A stretch of 64,000 bases of DNA, from the NCBI RefSeq assembly GCF_000733945.1, contig NZ_JPOL01000003.1, positions 297,945 through 361,944 on the forward strand, given 5' to 3'. Below the pieces are notes generated by a model. That model searched no databases. It saw only the letters and a list, made by a program, of their open reading frames with translations, and had not been told where the DNA came from. The number at the start of each line of letters is the position of its first letter. Positions within the stretch are counted from its first letter, which is position 1. The position numbers and the translations under genes were made by a program. Shown piece after piece: positions 44,842-53,049 of the stretch. The stretch is from Flavimarina sp. Hel_I_48. GTDB taxonomy: Bacteria > Bacteroidota > Bacteroidia > Flavobacteriales > Flavobacteriaceae.

Positions 44842-46290
44842 ATGCCCATCACAATTGCAGGCGATAAGGAATTTGAAAATATTCCCTCCATTCATAACAA
44901 GACGTTGCGTATAAACATGAATGAAAATATTTATGGAACTTTCGCAGAAATAGGTGCCGGGCAGGAGACTGTACGGCATTTTTTTAGGGCTGGTGGTGCC
45001 AGCGGTACCATTGCAAAGGCAATGTCTGCCTACGATAAGGATTTTAGTGATGCCGTTTACGGTATTGAGGAAGATAGACGCTATGTGACCGAAGCACGTC
45101 TCAAAAAGATGCTTTCCCATGAAACCCAATTACTGGAGAACAGGATATCGCGGGAAAAACACCCCAATAAAATGTACTTTACGTATGCAAATACGGTAGC
45201 AACCATAGATTTTGCCAAGAAATACAAAGGACACGGTTGGGTGGGTATCAAATATCAGGTAGAACCGCAGGGAGGGTTCAACGAGATCATCATTCACGTG
45301 CGTTTTCATGAAAATGATGCCCGTCTACAGCAGCTAACGCTGGGAACTCTAGGCGTAAACCTCATTTACGGAGCGTATTACAAGTATGATTCCCCGAAAA
45401 AATTGCTGCGTTATTTATATGATCACGTAGATAAAGACCAGATCGAAATCGATATGATCAATTTTGAAGGCCCGCAGTTTGAAAAGGTGGATAACCGACT
45501 AATGAGCCTTCAACTATTGAAAAATGGCTTTACGGATGCCGTAATGTTTGGTCCTGACGGAAATAATATCCTTGCCGCCAAAATCCTTTATAAAAAGAAT
45601 ATCCTTGCCCTTCGCGGAAGCTTTAGACCCGTGACCAAGGTAAATATGGATATGTATGAGCAGTCCCTCGAATTATTTCTTAATGAAAATAGGGTTCAGA
45701 AAGAAAATACAGAAGTCCTTTTTGAAATTACCTTGTCAAACCTGAGGGCTGAGGGCGAGATCGACGAAGAGGATTTTATGGACCGCGCCAGACTTTTGTG
45801 TAGTTTAGGACAGACCGTAATGATATCCAACTTTCAGGAATATTATAAACTTGTAGAATATTTTGGTCGCTATACAAAAGAGCGTATGGCGCTCGCGATG
45901 GGTGTAAATAACCTTATCGATATTTTTGACGAGCAATATTACAGACATTTGAGCGGCGGGATCCTGGAAGCTTTTGGAAAACTTTTCTTTAAGGATTTAA
46001 GAGTTTACCTCTACCCCATGAAAGATCCAGAAACTGGCGAATTCACTACCAGTGAAAATCTTAAGGTACACCCACGTATGAAAGAATTGTACAAATTCTT
46101 TAAATACAATGGCCGCGTTGTGGATATTGAAGATTACGATCCAGAAATACTCACTATTTTCTCAAGGGAAGTGCTACGCATGATTTCTCATAACGAAGAA
46201 GGCTGGGAGAAAATGCTGCCAGAGGATACAGGCAAACTTATAAAAGAGCAACACTTATTTGATTATAAAAAGCCTGCGGTGGTTAATTAA
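44842..46290 (+). CDS. Conserved 482-residue protein of unknown function
   Basis: 482 residues, soluble, no signal peptide or TM. Characteristic runs are YGTFAEIGAGQETVRHFFRA near residue 31, GGASGTIAKAMSAYDKDFSD and TYANTVATIDFAKKYKGHGW. The family is widespread in Bacteroidota and is sometimes mislabelled TonB-dependent receptor or nicotinate-nucleotide adenylyltransferase; neither fits, as there is no beta-barrel, plug or HxGH motif. AEIGAGQ resembles a nucleotide-binding turn. It is a single-gene unit with its own promoter and strong terminator, suggesting a housekeeping role, but no function is assigned. Confidence 0.85.
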   Translation: MPITIAGDKEFENIPSIHNKTLRINMNENIYGTFAEIGAGQETVRHFFRAGGASGTIAKAMSAYDKDFSDAVYGIEEDRRYVTEARLKKMLSHETQLLENRISREKHPNKMYFTYANTVATIDFAKKYKGHGWVGIKYQVEPQGGFNEIIIHVRFHENDARLQQLTLGTLGVNLIYGAYYKYDSPKKLLRYLYDHVDKDQIEIDMINFEGPQFEKVDNRLMSLQLLKNGFTDAVMFGPDGNNILAAKILYKKNILALRGSFRPVTKVNMDMYEQSLELFLNENRVQKENTEVLFEITLSNLRAEGEIDEEDFMDRARLLCSLGQTVMISNFQEYYKLVEYFGRYTKERMALAMGVNNLIDIFDEQYYRHLSGGILEAFGKLFFKDLRVYLYPMKDPETGEFTTSENLKVHPRMKELYKFFKYNGRVVDIEDYDPEILTIFSREVLRMISHNEEGWEKMLPEDTGKLIKEQHLFDYKKPAVVN

Positions 46291-46321
46291 AACCATTCGG
46301 ATTTATATAGAATATTGATAC

Positions 46322-46360
46322 AAAACGGGAGTACTATTTAAACATAGTACTTCCGTTTTT
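46322..46360 (+). terminator. Intrinsic terminator after the 44842 gene
   Basis: A 16-bp stem (46322-46337 with 46344-46359, one wobble; core AGTACTAT/ATAGTACT) closes a TTAAAC loop and is followed by T residues. Confidence 0.93.
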
Positions 46361-46570
46361 TGTTTGGTTACGCCTTCTAAAGAGTGATTAATCGTTTGAA
46401 AAACTTCATAAACTGACCGATTATTAAGCACTAGAAGTTGTTTTTTCGAGGTAAAAACGAACTTTTGCGTATTAAATTTTTGTGTATCTGTAAGTAATCC
46501 TAAAATTTATATTGATCATATATAGTGCAAACCTAGCATAGCAGAAAAACCTATGTCTTTGAGAAGAATT
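46361..46570. other. Non-coding spacer before the dispersed repeat
   Basis: AT-rich DNA after the terminator with no ORF, promoter or hairpin that I can support. Confidence 0.5.
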
Positions 46571-46662
46571 ATGCGTTAGGGATTGCAGTGGAAATCCTTT
46601 TTGTAAGGCACGAGCAAAAAGATTGCAACCTAAAGCCCGACCCGCAGGAAAACGCCCCAAAC
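46571..46662 (-). repeat. Dispersed structured repeat, copy B
   Basis: On the minus strand it starts GGGGCGTTTTCCTGCGGG (46658 downwards), continues GGGCTTTAGGTTGCAATC and ends CCCTAACGC. The middle holds a hairpin, CTTTTTG/CAAAAAG. It matches copy A (12250-12384) at both ends, while the middles differ. The short ORF across it is not credible. Confidence 0.7.
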
Positions 46663-46712
46663 TAAAAATAAAACCAGCTAAAATTCACCAATTAACTTCA
46701 GTATAGCGCACA

Positions 46713-46746
46713 AAAAAGCCTTTAGCTCAGGAAGCTAAAGGCTTTT
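46713..46746 (-). terminator. Terminator of rpmE
   Basis: GCCTTTAGCT (46718-46727) and AGCTAAAGGC (46733-46742) around CAGGA, flanked by A and T runs. On the minus strand it lies 20 bp after rpmE. Confidence 0.92.
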
Positions 46747-46765
46747 CAATATTATAAGTCGCTTA

Positions 46766-47020
46766 TTAGTTCTTAGCGAATTTCTTGTATTTGTTCTTGA
46801 ACTTATCAATACGTCCAGCAGTATCTACAAGTTTAGATTTACCAGTGTAAAATGGATGTGATGTTCTAGAGATTTCCAATTTAACAAGTGGATATTCGGT
46901 ACCATCCATATCAATGGTCTCCTTTGTGTTTGCTGTAGATTTAGTTAAAAACACTTCGTCGTTAGACATGTCTTTAAATGCTACAATTCTATAATTCTCT
47001 GGGTGAATGTCTTTTTTCAT
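46766..47020 (-). CDS. rpmE: 50S ribosomal protein L31, type B
   Basis: 84 residues, [18 protein letters not shown] start, and [20 protein letters not shown], the L31 core. It has no Cys residues, so it is the zinc-independent type B form (also called RpmE2). Such paralogues replace the zinc-binding form under zinc limitation, but in Bacteroidetes type B is the usual one. Single-gene unit with its own terminator. Confidence 0.95.
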   Translation of the reverse strand: MKKDIHPENYRIVAFKDMSNDEVFLTKSTANTKETIDMDGTEYPLVKLEISRTSHPFYTGKSKLVDTAGRIDKFKNKYKKFAKN

Positions 47021-47149
47021 GATATCCTATTTAACGGTCTTCTCAATTTTGAAGTGCAAACTTAAAAATAAAAATTGGGTTCGCAAATTGATTTGTAATT
47101 AAATACATGTAAAATCGCAAATAGTAGTCTACAAAGACTAACAATTTCC

Positions 47150-47157
47150 TATTTTTG
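47150..47157 (+). promoter_or_regulatory. -7 box TATTTTTG deciding the start of the DUF4199 gene
   Basis: Exact TAnnTTTG match. Transcription would begin near 47163, downstream of the TTG at 47155, so the ATG at 47188 must be the start codon if this promoter is used. Confidence 0.55.
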
Positions 47158-47187
47158 TCTACTAACTGGCCAAATTATAACTTATTT

Positions 47188-47718
47188 ATGGAAACACAAG
47201 CAAGAAAGCAGGCGCTTAATTTAGGATTGTATATGGGATTGACCCTTATACTCGTCACAACCATTTGTTATGTGGTAAATGTAGGTTGGCTTGCCAACTT
47301 TTGGGTAGGTCTTCTAAACCTCGTCCTGGTCTTTTCTTTTGCCCTTTTTTCCTGCTATGCTGCCAGAAAAATTTTTAAGTTTCCCAGTTTTAAGGACGTT
47401 TTTACCTCTTATACCATAACCGTAGCTCTAGGTTTGATCATAAGCACCCTATTTACTATCATCCTCTTTAATTTTATTGATACAGATGCTGCTGATATTA
47501 TAAAGGAAAAATCAATCGAAGAAGTACAGGGCATCATGGAACGTTTTAATGCACCACAGGCTGACATTGATAAAGCGGTACAGGAAGCACGTAATGCGGA
47601 CAATAATTTTTCTGTAGGAAGCCAAATACAGGGTTATTTTATTTTTCTTGCCATTATGCTCTTAATAGGCTTGCTCGCCTCGCTTTTATTTCGCAAAAAA
47701 GACCCCACCCTAGCCTAG
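47188..47718 (+). CDS. DUF4199 domain membrane protein
   Basis: 176 residues from the ATG at 47188. Four TM helices (about 12-32, 38-60, 70-92, 148-168), and a soluble helical loop (about 100-140, EEVQGIMERFNAPQADIDKA). DUF4199 proteins of Bacteroidetes often precede a DPM-type glycosyltransferase, as here, with a 7-bp gap. The pairing suggests a shared lipid-linked sugar function, which is unproven. The C-terminus ends in the basic peptide RKKDPTLA. Confidence 0.85.
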   Translation: METQARKQALNLGLYMGLTLILVTTICYVVNVGWLANFWVGLLNLVLVFSFALFSCYAARKIFKFPSFKDVFTSYTITVALGLIISTLFTIILFNFIDTDAADIIKEKSIEEVQGIMERFNAPQADIDKAVQEARNADNNFSVGSQIQGYFIFLAIMLLIGLLASLLFRKKDPTLA

Positions 47719-47725
47719 AGATTTT

Positions 47726-48682
47726 ATGCAACTATCTATAGTAATCCCATTGCTCAATGAACGGGAATCGCTTGATGAATTATATCGCTGGCTGGCCACT
47801 ACTTTAGAGTCCCATGGTTTTACCTATGAGCTTCTTTTTATAGACGACGGGAGCACAGATGGTTCCTGGGAGGTTATAGCTTCCCTGGCCGATGCGCATC
47901 AGGAAGTAAAAGGTATTAGATTTAACCGAAATTATGGAAAAAGCCAGGCATTGCATGCAGGTTTTGATGCTGCCGCCGGAGACGTGATAATTACTATGGA
48001 TGCCGACTTACAGGACAGTCCGGAAGAAATCCCAGAACTGTACGCCCTGATAAAAAACGAAGGTTACGACCTGGTTTCCGGATGGAAAAAAAAACGGTAC
48101 GATTCGGTATTGTCTAAAAACTTACCTTCAAAATTATTCAATGCAGCTGCCCGTAAAACGAGTGGCCTGCAGCTGCACGATTTCAACTGCGGACTAAAAG
48201 CTTATAAAAATGCGGTTGTAAAAAACATTGACGTATCCGGTGAGATGCATAGGTATATTCCGCTTCTTGCGAAAAATGCAGGTTTTGCAAATATTACCGA
48301 AAAAACGGTCAAACATCAGCCTCGTAAATATGGCGAAACAAAATTTGGTGCAGATCGCTTTATAAAAGGTTTTCTTGATTTACTTACGATCTGGTTCATT
48401 ACGTATTTCGCAAAAAGGCCCATGCATCTTTTTGGCGCGCTGGGCGGCATAATGTTTATAATTGGTTTTAGCTTTGCCGTATATTTGGGTATTGATAAGC
48501 TTTTTTTCAATACAGCCGGTAGGCTATTGACCCAGCGGCCAGAATTTTACCTTTCCCTGATCAGTATGGTAATAGGTGTGCAATTATTTATCGCCGGCTT
48601 TCTGGGAGAACTCATTTTGCGGTCTAAAAATGACCGCAAAAGGTACTTAATAACTGCCAAAAAAGGCTTTAAATCTGCTTAA
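47726..48682 (+). CDS. Family 2 glycosyltransferase, dolichyl/undecaprenyl-phosphate mannosyl or glucosyl type
   Basis: 318 residues: GT-A domain (1-230) with IVIPLLNERESLDEL, FIDDGSTDGSW and the metal site TMDADLQDSPEEI, then two C-terminal TM helices (about 233-255 and 272-295). This is the GtrB/DPM1-like arrangement that makes polyprenyl-phosphate sugars on the cytoplasmic face. The sugar cannot be told from the sequence. It follows the DUF4199 gene directly. Confidence 0.93.
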   Translation: MQLSIVIPLLNERESLDELYRWLATTLESHGFTYELLFIDDGSTDGSWEVIASLADAHQEVKGIRFNRNYGKSQALHAGFDAAAGDVIITMDADLQDSPEEIPELYALIKNEGYDLVSGWKKKRYDSVLSKNLPSKLFNAAARKTSGLQLHDFNCGLKAYKNAVVKNIDVSGEMHRYIPLLAKNAGFANITEKTVKHQPRKYGETKFGADRFIKGFLDLLTIWFITYFAKRPMHLFGALGGIMFIIGFSFAVYLGIDKLFFNTAGRLLTQRPEFYLSLISMVIGVQLFIAGFLGELILRSKNDRKRYLITAKKGFKSA

Positions 48683-48697
48683 AGCACTTAAAAAACG

Positions 48698-48705
48698 TAT
48701 TTTTG
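48698..48705 (+). promoter_or_regulatory. -7 box TATTTTTG upstream of the phosphoglucomutase gene
   Basis: Exact TAnnTTTG match 20 bp before the ATG. Predicted leader is about 13 bases. No convincing -33 TTG. Confidence 0.5.
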
Positions 48706-48724
48706 AACATTAAACTATTAAAAC

Positions 48725-50452
48725 ATGAGTGATATAGCCCCTGAAATTCAGAATAAAATAGATTCCTGGTTAACCGATGATTTTGACCAGACAACCAAGG
48801 CTAAAATAAAGGAACTTCAAAAAGAGGATCCTGATGGGCTCAAAGAGGCTTTTTATAAAAACCTGGAGTTTGGTACCGGGGGTATGCGCGGTGTGATGGG
48901 TGTGGGTACAAATCGTATCAACAAATATACACTGGGTAAAAATACCCAGGGACTTTCCAACTATCTCAAAGAAACATTCAAAGAAGAGCAGATAAAAATT
49001 GCGATAGCCTATGATTGTCGCAATAACAGTAAAGAACTGGCTCAGGTCGTTGCAGATGTATTTTCTGCAAATGATATCGTGGCCTATATTTTTTCTGATC
49101 TGCGCCCTACCCCAGAACTGAGTTTTGCCGTAAAAGAATTGAACTGCCATTGTGGTATTGTACTTACCGCAAGCCATAACCCACCTGAATATAACGGCTA
49201 TAAGGTGTACTGGCAAGACGGCGGCCAGCTTGTTCCACCAGAAGATCATGAGATCATTGAACGTATTGAAAACATGGATTATTCTGAGATCAATTTTGAG
49301 GCAAAGCCAGAACTTATACAAAGTATTGACGATAAGATCGATGAAGCTTTTATTAAAGCTTCACTTAAAAATGGAAGCTTTAGCGATCTCAAAGAACACC
49401 GCAGTAAAACCAAGATTGTTTTTACACCCCTGCACGGTACTTCGGTAACCATAATTCCTGATGTACTTGACGGGGCAGGATACAAAAATGTGTTCATGGT
49501 TGAGGAGCAGATGAAGCCTAATGGCAACTTCCCAACTGTAAAATCCCCTAATCCAGAAGAACCGGAAGCTTTAAAAATGGCCATGGAACTTGCTGAAGAA
49601 ACGGGTGCGGATATCGTAATAGGTACAGATCCAGACTGCGATAGATTAGGTATCGCGGTACGCGACAACAACCATAAATTACTTTTGCTCAATGGTAATC
49701 AGACCATGCTGGTAATGACTGATTTCCTGTTGAAGAATTACATAGAAAATAAGAGCGTAAAAGGAAATGAATTTATCGCTTCCACGGTTGTATCTACTCC
49801 CATGATGGAGGTGCTTGCAAAGGCTTACAAAGTGGAATGTAAACTGGGCCTTACCGGCTTTAAGTGGATTGCCAAGATGATCAAAGATTTTCCCGAACAG
49901 CAATTTATAGGAGGCGGGGAAGAAAGCTTTGGCTATATGGTAGGTGATTTTGTTCGGGATAAAGATGCGGTTACCGCTACCCTACTTGCCTGTGAGATCG
50001 TTACCTGGGCGAAAGCAAATAATACTTCGTTCTATGATATGCTTATCGATCTTTATGTGAAACATGGTCTTTATAAAGAAAACCTGGTTTCCCTGGTCAA
50101 AAAAGGAATATCTGGCGCAGAGGAAATCACACAGATCATGAAAGATCTACGTGAGAACCCCATGACCGAAATAAATGGTGAAAAAGTAGTACGTATCGAT
50201 GATTATAAAACATCTAAATCTATGCGACTGGCTACTGGCGACACGGAGGATATAGACATTCCAAAATCCAATGTGCTTATTTACCATACAGAACAAGGTA
50301 GCCGTATTGCGGCACGCCCCAGCGGTACAGAACCTAAAATTAAATTTTATATCAGTGTTAACCTTCCTCTTGATAACGCATCAGAATACGAAAAGGTAAA
50401 TAAAGAACTTGACTATAAAATACAGGGAATTATACAGGAAATGGGCGTATAA
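48725..50452 (+). CDS. Phospho-sugar mutase (phosphoglucomutase/phosphomannomutase)
   Basis: 575 residues of the alpha-D-phosphohexomutase superfamily. Phosphoserine loop TASHNPPEYNG (about 149-159), metal loop GTDPDCDRLG (about 299-308), sugar loop GGGEESFGY (about 396-404) and phosphate loop RPSGTEPKIK near 530. It interconverts hexose-1- and hexose-6-phosphate; the length of about 575 is that of the PGM2-like subgroup, which favours glucose or phosphopentose. Terminator follows. Confidence 0.95.
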   Translation: MSDIAPEIQNKIDSWLTDDFDQTTKAKIKELQKEDPDGLKEAFYKNLEFGTGGMRGVMGVGTNRINKYTLGKNTQGLSNYLKETFKEEQIKIAIAYDCRNNSKELAQVVADVFSANDIVAYIFSDLRPTPELSFAVKELNCHCGIVLTASHNPPEYNGYKVYWQDGGQLVPPEDHEIIERIENMDYSEINFEAKPELIQSIDDKIDEAFIKASLKNGSFSDLKEHRSKTKIVFTPLHGTSVTIIPDVLDGAGYKNVFMVEEQMKPNGNFPTVKSPNPEEPEALKMAMELAEETGADIVIGTDPDCDRLGIAVRDNNHKLLLLNGNQTMLVMTDFLLKNYIENKSVKGNEFIASTVVSTPMMEVLAKAYKVECKLGLTGFKWIAKMIKDFPEQQFIGGGEESFGYMVGDFVRDKDAVTATLLACEIVTWAKANNTSFYDMLIDLYVKHGLYKENLVSLVKKGISGAEEITQIMKDLRENPMTEINGEKVVRIDDYKTSKSMRLATGDTEDIDIPKSNVLIYHTEQGSRIAARPSGTEPKIKFYISVNLPLDNASEYEKVNKELDYKIQGIIQEMGV

Positions 50453-50500
50453 CAACGATCCTATTCAATCTAAGGGTTTGCGTATTGACCCGTATAATAG

Positions 50501-50530
50501 AGCATGTCATTTCTAATGGCATGCTTTTTT
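50501..50530 (+). terminator. Terminator after the phospho-sugar mutase
   Basis: AGCATGTCAT (50501-50510) and ATGGCATGCT (50516-50525), one wobble, then TTTTT. It sits 49 bp after the mutase stop and 10 bp before the exporter gene, so some read-through is possible. Confidence 0.85.
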
Positions 50531-50540
50531 AAATCACATC

Positions 50541-52364
50541 ATGAATTATTTTAAACAAATCCTTCGTTTTGCACTGCCCTACAAGCGCTATGCAATCTTA
50601 AATATTGTCTGTAACATATTTTATGCGCTTTTTAGTACGCTATCCTTTCTTGCACTCATACCGGTAATAGAAATTCTTTTTGACAAAAGTAAACGCGTTA
50701 ACAAGCTTCCCGTTTGGGATGGATGGACTGGCGTTAAGGATTATGCAGTTGATTCTTTCTATTATAATATAAGTCAGCGTGTGGCAGACAATGAGCTTTC
50801 TGCTTTGGTTTATATCTGTATCATCGTTGTCATCCTATTTTTTCTCAAAAATCTTTTTGGCTACCTGGCTACATTTTTTATTACATTTTTACGTAACGGT
50901 GTCATGCGCGATGTTCGCAATGCCATTTACGAAAAACTCACCGAACTACCCATCGCCTATTTTTCTGAAAAACGTAAAGGGGATACGATTTCCCGCATTA
51001 CTGCAGATGTAAACGAGGTGGAACATTCATTCCTATCTATTCTTGAAATGGTAGTTCGTGAACCGCTTACAATCATATTTACGATTATCGCCATGTTATT
51101 GATAAGCGCAAAACTGACCCTGTTTGTATTCATCTTTCTGCCCATCTCCGGTTTTGTTATTTCAAGGATTGGGAAGACCTTAAAACGGCAATCCCATAAG
51201 GCACAGGAGGAGAATGGTAAATTCCTCTCCATTGTGGAGGAAACCTTGTCCAGTCTTAAAATTGTAAAAGGGTATAATGCCGAAGACGCTTTTAGGAAAA
51301 AGTTTAGAGAAAGTACAGATCGCCTGAATACAATTCTCAACAGCCTGGTAAACCGTCAGAATATGGCCTCTCCCACCAGTGAGTTTTTAGGGATTTTTGT
51401 GATCGTTATCATTTTGTGGTTCGGTGGGCAGATGGTTTTGGTTGAAGGAACCCTTCAGGCGGCCTCTTTTATTGCGTTTTTGGGTCTTTCTTATCAGATT
51501 TTGACTCCTGCCAAGCAGATTAGCAAAGCATCTTATAGTGTGAAAAAGGGGAATGCCGCGGCAGAACGAATTCTTGAAGTGCTGCATACGGAATCTACCA
51601 TTACAGATGCCCCAGACGCCATACAGAAAAATACGTTTGATAAAGCACTGGTATTGAAGGATATTTCCTTCCGCTATGAAGAGGAATGGGTGCTTAAAAA
51701 CTTTAGCGTGGCGGTGCCTATAGGCTCTACGGTTGCTTTGGTAGGTCAAAGTGGTAGTGGAAAGAGCACCATCGCCAATCTTGTGACCCGTTTTTATGAG
51801 GTAAACGATGGCAGCATACAGGTAGATGGAACAGATATAAGGAAAATAACAAAAAAATCACTCCGTGATCTTCTGGGACTGGTGACACAGGATTCTATCC
51901 TCTTTAATGATACGGTACGCAACAACGTGCTTTTAGGGAAACCTGATGCTACGGATGAAGAAATTATTGAAGCCCTCAAAATAGCCAACGCATGGGAATT
52001 TGTCAAGGATCTACCCCTTAAGCTGGAAACCAATATTGGGGATAGTGGGAACAAATTAAGTGGTGGACAAAAACAACGAATCTCTATTGCCCGTGCAGTA
52101 CTTAAAAACCCTCCTATTATGATTCTCGACGAGGCGACATCGGCATTGGATACACAAAGTGAACGACTGGTACAGAACGCGCTGGAAAATATGATGATGA
52201 ACCGTACTTCTCTGGTTATCGCCCATCGTCTCAGCACCATTCAAAACGCAGATCTTATCGTGGTCATGCAACGTGGCGAAATCGTAGAACAGGGCAAACA
52301 TCACGAACTGCTCGCTAAAAATGGTTCGTATAAGAAATTGGTAGAAATGCAATCTTTCGATTAA
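50541..52364 (+). CDS. ABC exporter, MsbA-like (fused permease and ATPase)
   Basis: 607 residues: six-TM domain (about 15-330), then nucleotide-binding domain with Walker A GQSGSGKST (about 402), signature LSGGQKQRISIARAVL (about 503), Walker B IMILDEATSALD and H-loop VIAHRL. Homodimeric half-transporters of this form flip lipid A core or export lipids, peptides or drugs. Lipid export fits a Gram-negative with nearby glycan genes, but cannot be proved here. ATG at 50541. No terminator close to its end other than the palindrome at 52481, which serves the small RNA. Confidence 0.92.
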   Translation: MNYFKQILRFALPYKRYAILNIVCNIFYALFSTLSFLALIPVIEILFDKSKRVNKLPVWDGWTGVKDYAVDSFYYNISQRVADNELSALVYICIIVVILFFLKNLFGYLATFFITFLRNGVMRDVRNAIYEKLTELPIAYFSEKRKGDTISRITADVNEVEHSFLSILEMVVREPLTIIFTIIAMLLISAKLTLFVFIFLPISGFVISRIGKTLKRQSHKAQEENGKFLSIVEETLSSLKIVKGYNAEDAFRKKFRESTDRLNTILNSLVNRQNMASPTSEFLGIFVIVIILWFGGQMVLVEGTLQAASFIAFLGLSYQILTPAKQISKASYSVKKGNAAAERILEVLHTESTITDAPDAIQKNTFDKALVLKDISFRYEEEWVLKNFSVAVPIGSTVALVGQSGSGKSTIANLVTRFYEVNDGSIQVDGTDIRKITKKSLRDLLGLVTQDSILFNDTVRNNVLLGKPDATDEEIIEALKIANAWEFVKDLPLKLETNIGDSGNKLSGGQKQRISIARAVLKNPPIMILDEATSALDTQSERLVQNALENMMMNRTSLVIAHRLSTIQNADLIVVMQRGEIVEQGKHHELLAKNGSYKKLVEMQSFD

Positions 52365-52477
52365 CCGTAAAATTATTCAATGTCCTTTCTGAAAATTCTG
52401 GACACTGAGTTTTAGAAGATCCAAAATATCTTTTTAACATTAAGAAATGCAATACGCGGTAAATAAAGTTATAAAGT

Positions 52478-52609
52478 AAAAATGGAGCCCAATTGGGCTC
52501 CATTCTTATTAAAAAGTGCTGACTTGCTTTGGGGTGGACAAGTCAGCTGCTGTCGTAATTAACGACCAATTATTCTTTTGGGGTGAATAACTGGATTTCC
52601 TTAACATTA
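52478..52609 (-). ncRNA. Candidate small RNA with two C-rich-loop hairpins
   Basis: On the minus strand, from a start near 52609, the transcript would be about 132 nt. Hairpin 1: CCAGTTATTC (52594-52585) with GAATAATTGG (52575-52566), loop ACCCCAAAA. A small hairpin: GTCGT (52566-52562) with ACGAC. Hairpin 2: GCTGACTTG (52547-52539) with CAAGTCAGC (52526-52518), loop TCCACCCCAAAG. Both apical regions carry the same nine bases, CACCCCAAA. It ends in a perfect palindrome (52504-52481) and T-run. There is no coding frame. I cannot name it; a match to the Rfam Flavo-1 family should be tested. Confidence 0.7.
52481..52504 (-). terminator. Intrinsic terminator of the small RNA
   Basis: AATGGAGCCC (52481-52490) and GGGCTCCATT (52495-52504) around AATT: a perfect palindrome. 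Read on the minus strand it is followed by TTTTTACTTTAT. On the plus strand it could also stop the exporter message. Confidence 0.88.
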
Positions 52610-52614
52610 TGGTA

Positions 52615-52646
52615 CAAATATAACAGATGTTAATCGTTCTCACAAG
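52615..52646 (-). promoter_or_regulatory. Bacteroidetes promoter of the small RNA (CTTG-N20-TATATTTG)
   Basis: On the minus strand, TTG at 52645-52643 and TATATTTG at 52622-52615 are 20 bp apart. This agrees with the TTTG-N19-21-TAnnTTTG consensus of the Bacteroidetes sigma factor. Predicted start near 52609. Confidence 0.78.
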
Positions 52647-52940
52647 AAAATTATGCATTTAAACAGTTAATATTGCATTTAATCGATAAAATACATAGTT
52701 TTATTACTCTTGCTTTAGGTTTTAATTAATAATACTCAAAGCTAAAATTCTGATTTTAAGATCAAAACATGTTGAATGTAGAAATCATGTACAGGTTGAA
52801 GTTTTCAAGGAATTACGATCTTAAAAAACTTTTTATATCCTCAATCGTAACTAGTATTAGATAGCGCATTTCACCATTAAAATTTGAACAATAGTTCTAA
52901 AGAAAAAGATTCTGGTTAATTCTCAAACATTTATAAACTA

Positions 52941-52976
52941 GAAAAGGGTTTGAGATAATAATCTCAAACCCTTTTC
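52941..52976. terminator. Perfect 16-bp inverted repeat downstream of the hydroxylase gene
   Basis: GAAAAGGGTTTGAGAT (52941-52956) pairs with ATCTCAAACCCTTTTC (52961-52976) around AATA. It comes 74 bp after the minus-strand stop at 53050, so it is the probable terminator of that gene. Confidence 0.75.
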
Positions 52977-53049
52977 TAATAGTAGTATGCTTTACTTAGC
53001 TACGTAATCAAAGATAACGCAGTCCTGATTTCAGGAAATAGTTCGTTTT

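Larger units (their letters stand above)
52365..53049. other. 685-bp non-coding spacer
   Basis: No protein frame is credible here. It contains the small RNA gene on the minus strand (about 52478-52609), its promoter to 52646, and a perfect 16-bp inverted repeat at 52941-52976. The stretch 52647-52940 is AT-rich without further structure that I could find. Confidence 0.7.

Noticed and set aside
44842..46290. TonB-dependent receptor or nicotinate-nucleotide adenylyltransferase identity
   Set aside because: No signal peptide, plug or barrel pattern, and no HxGH nucleotidyltransferase motif.
46472..46660. 62-residue minus-strand ORF
   Set aside because: It lies across dispersed repeat copy B and its peptide only reflects the repeat.
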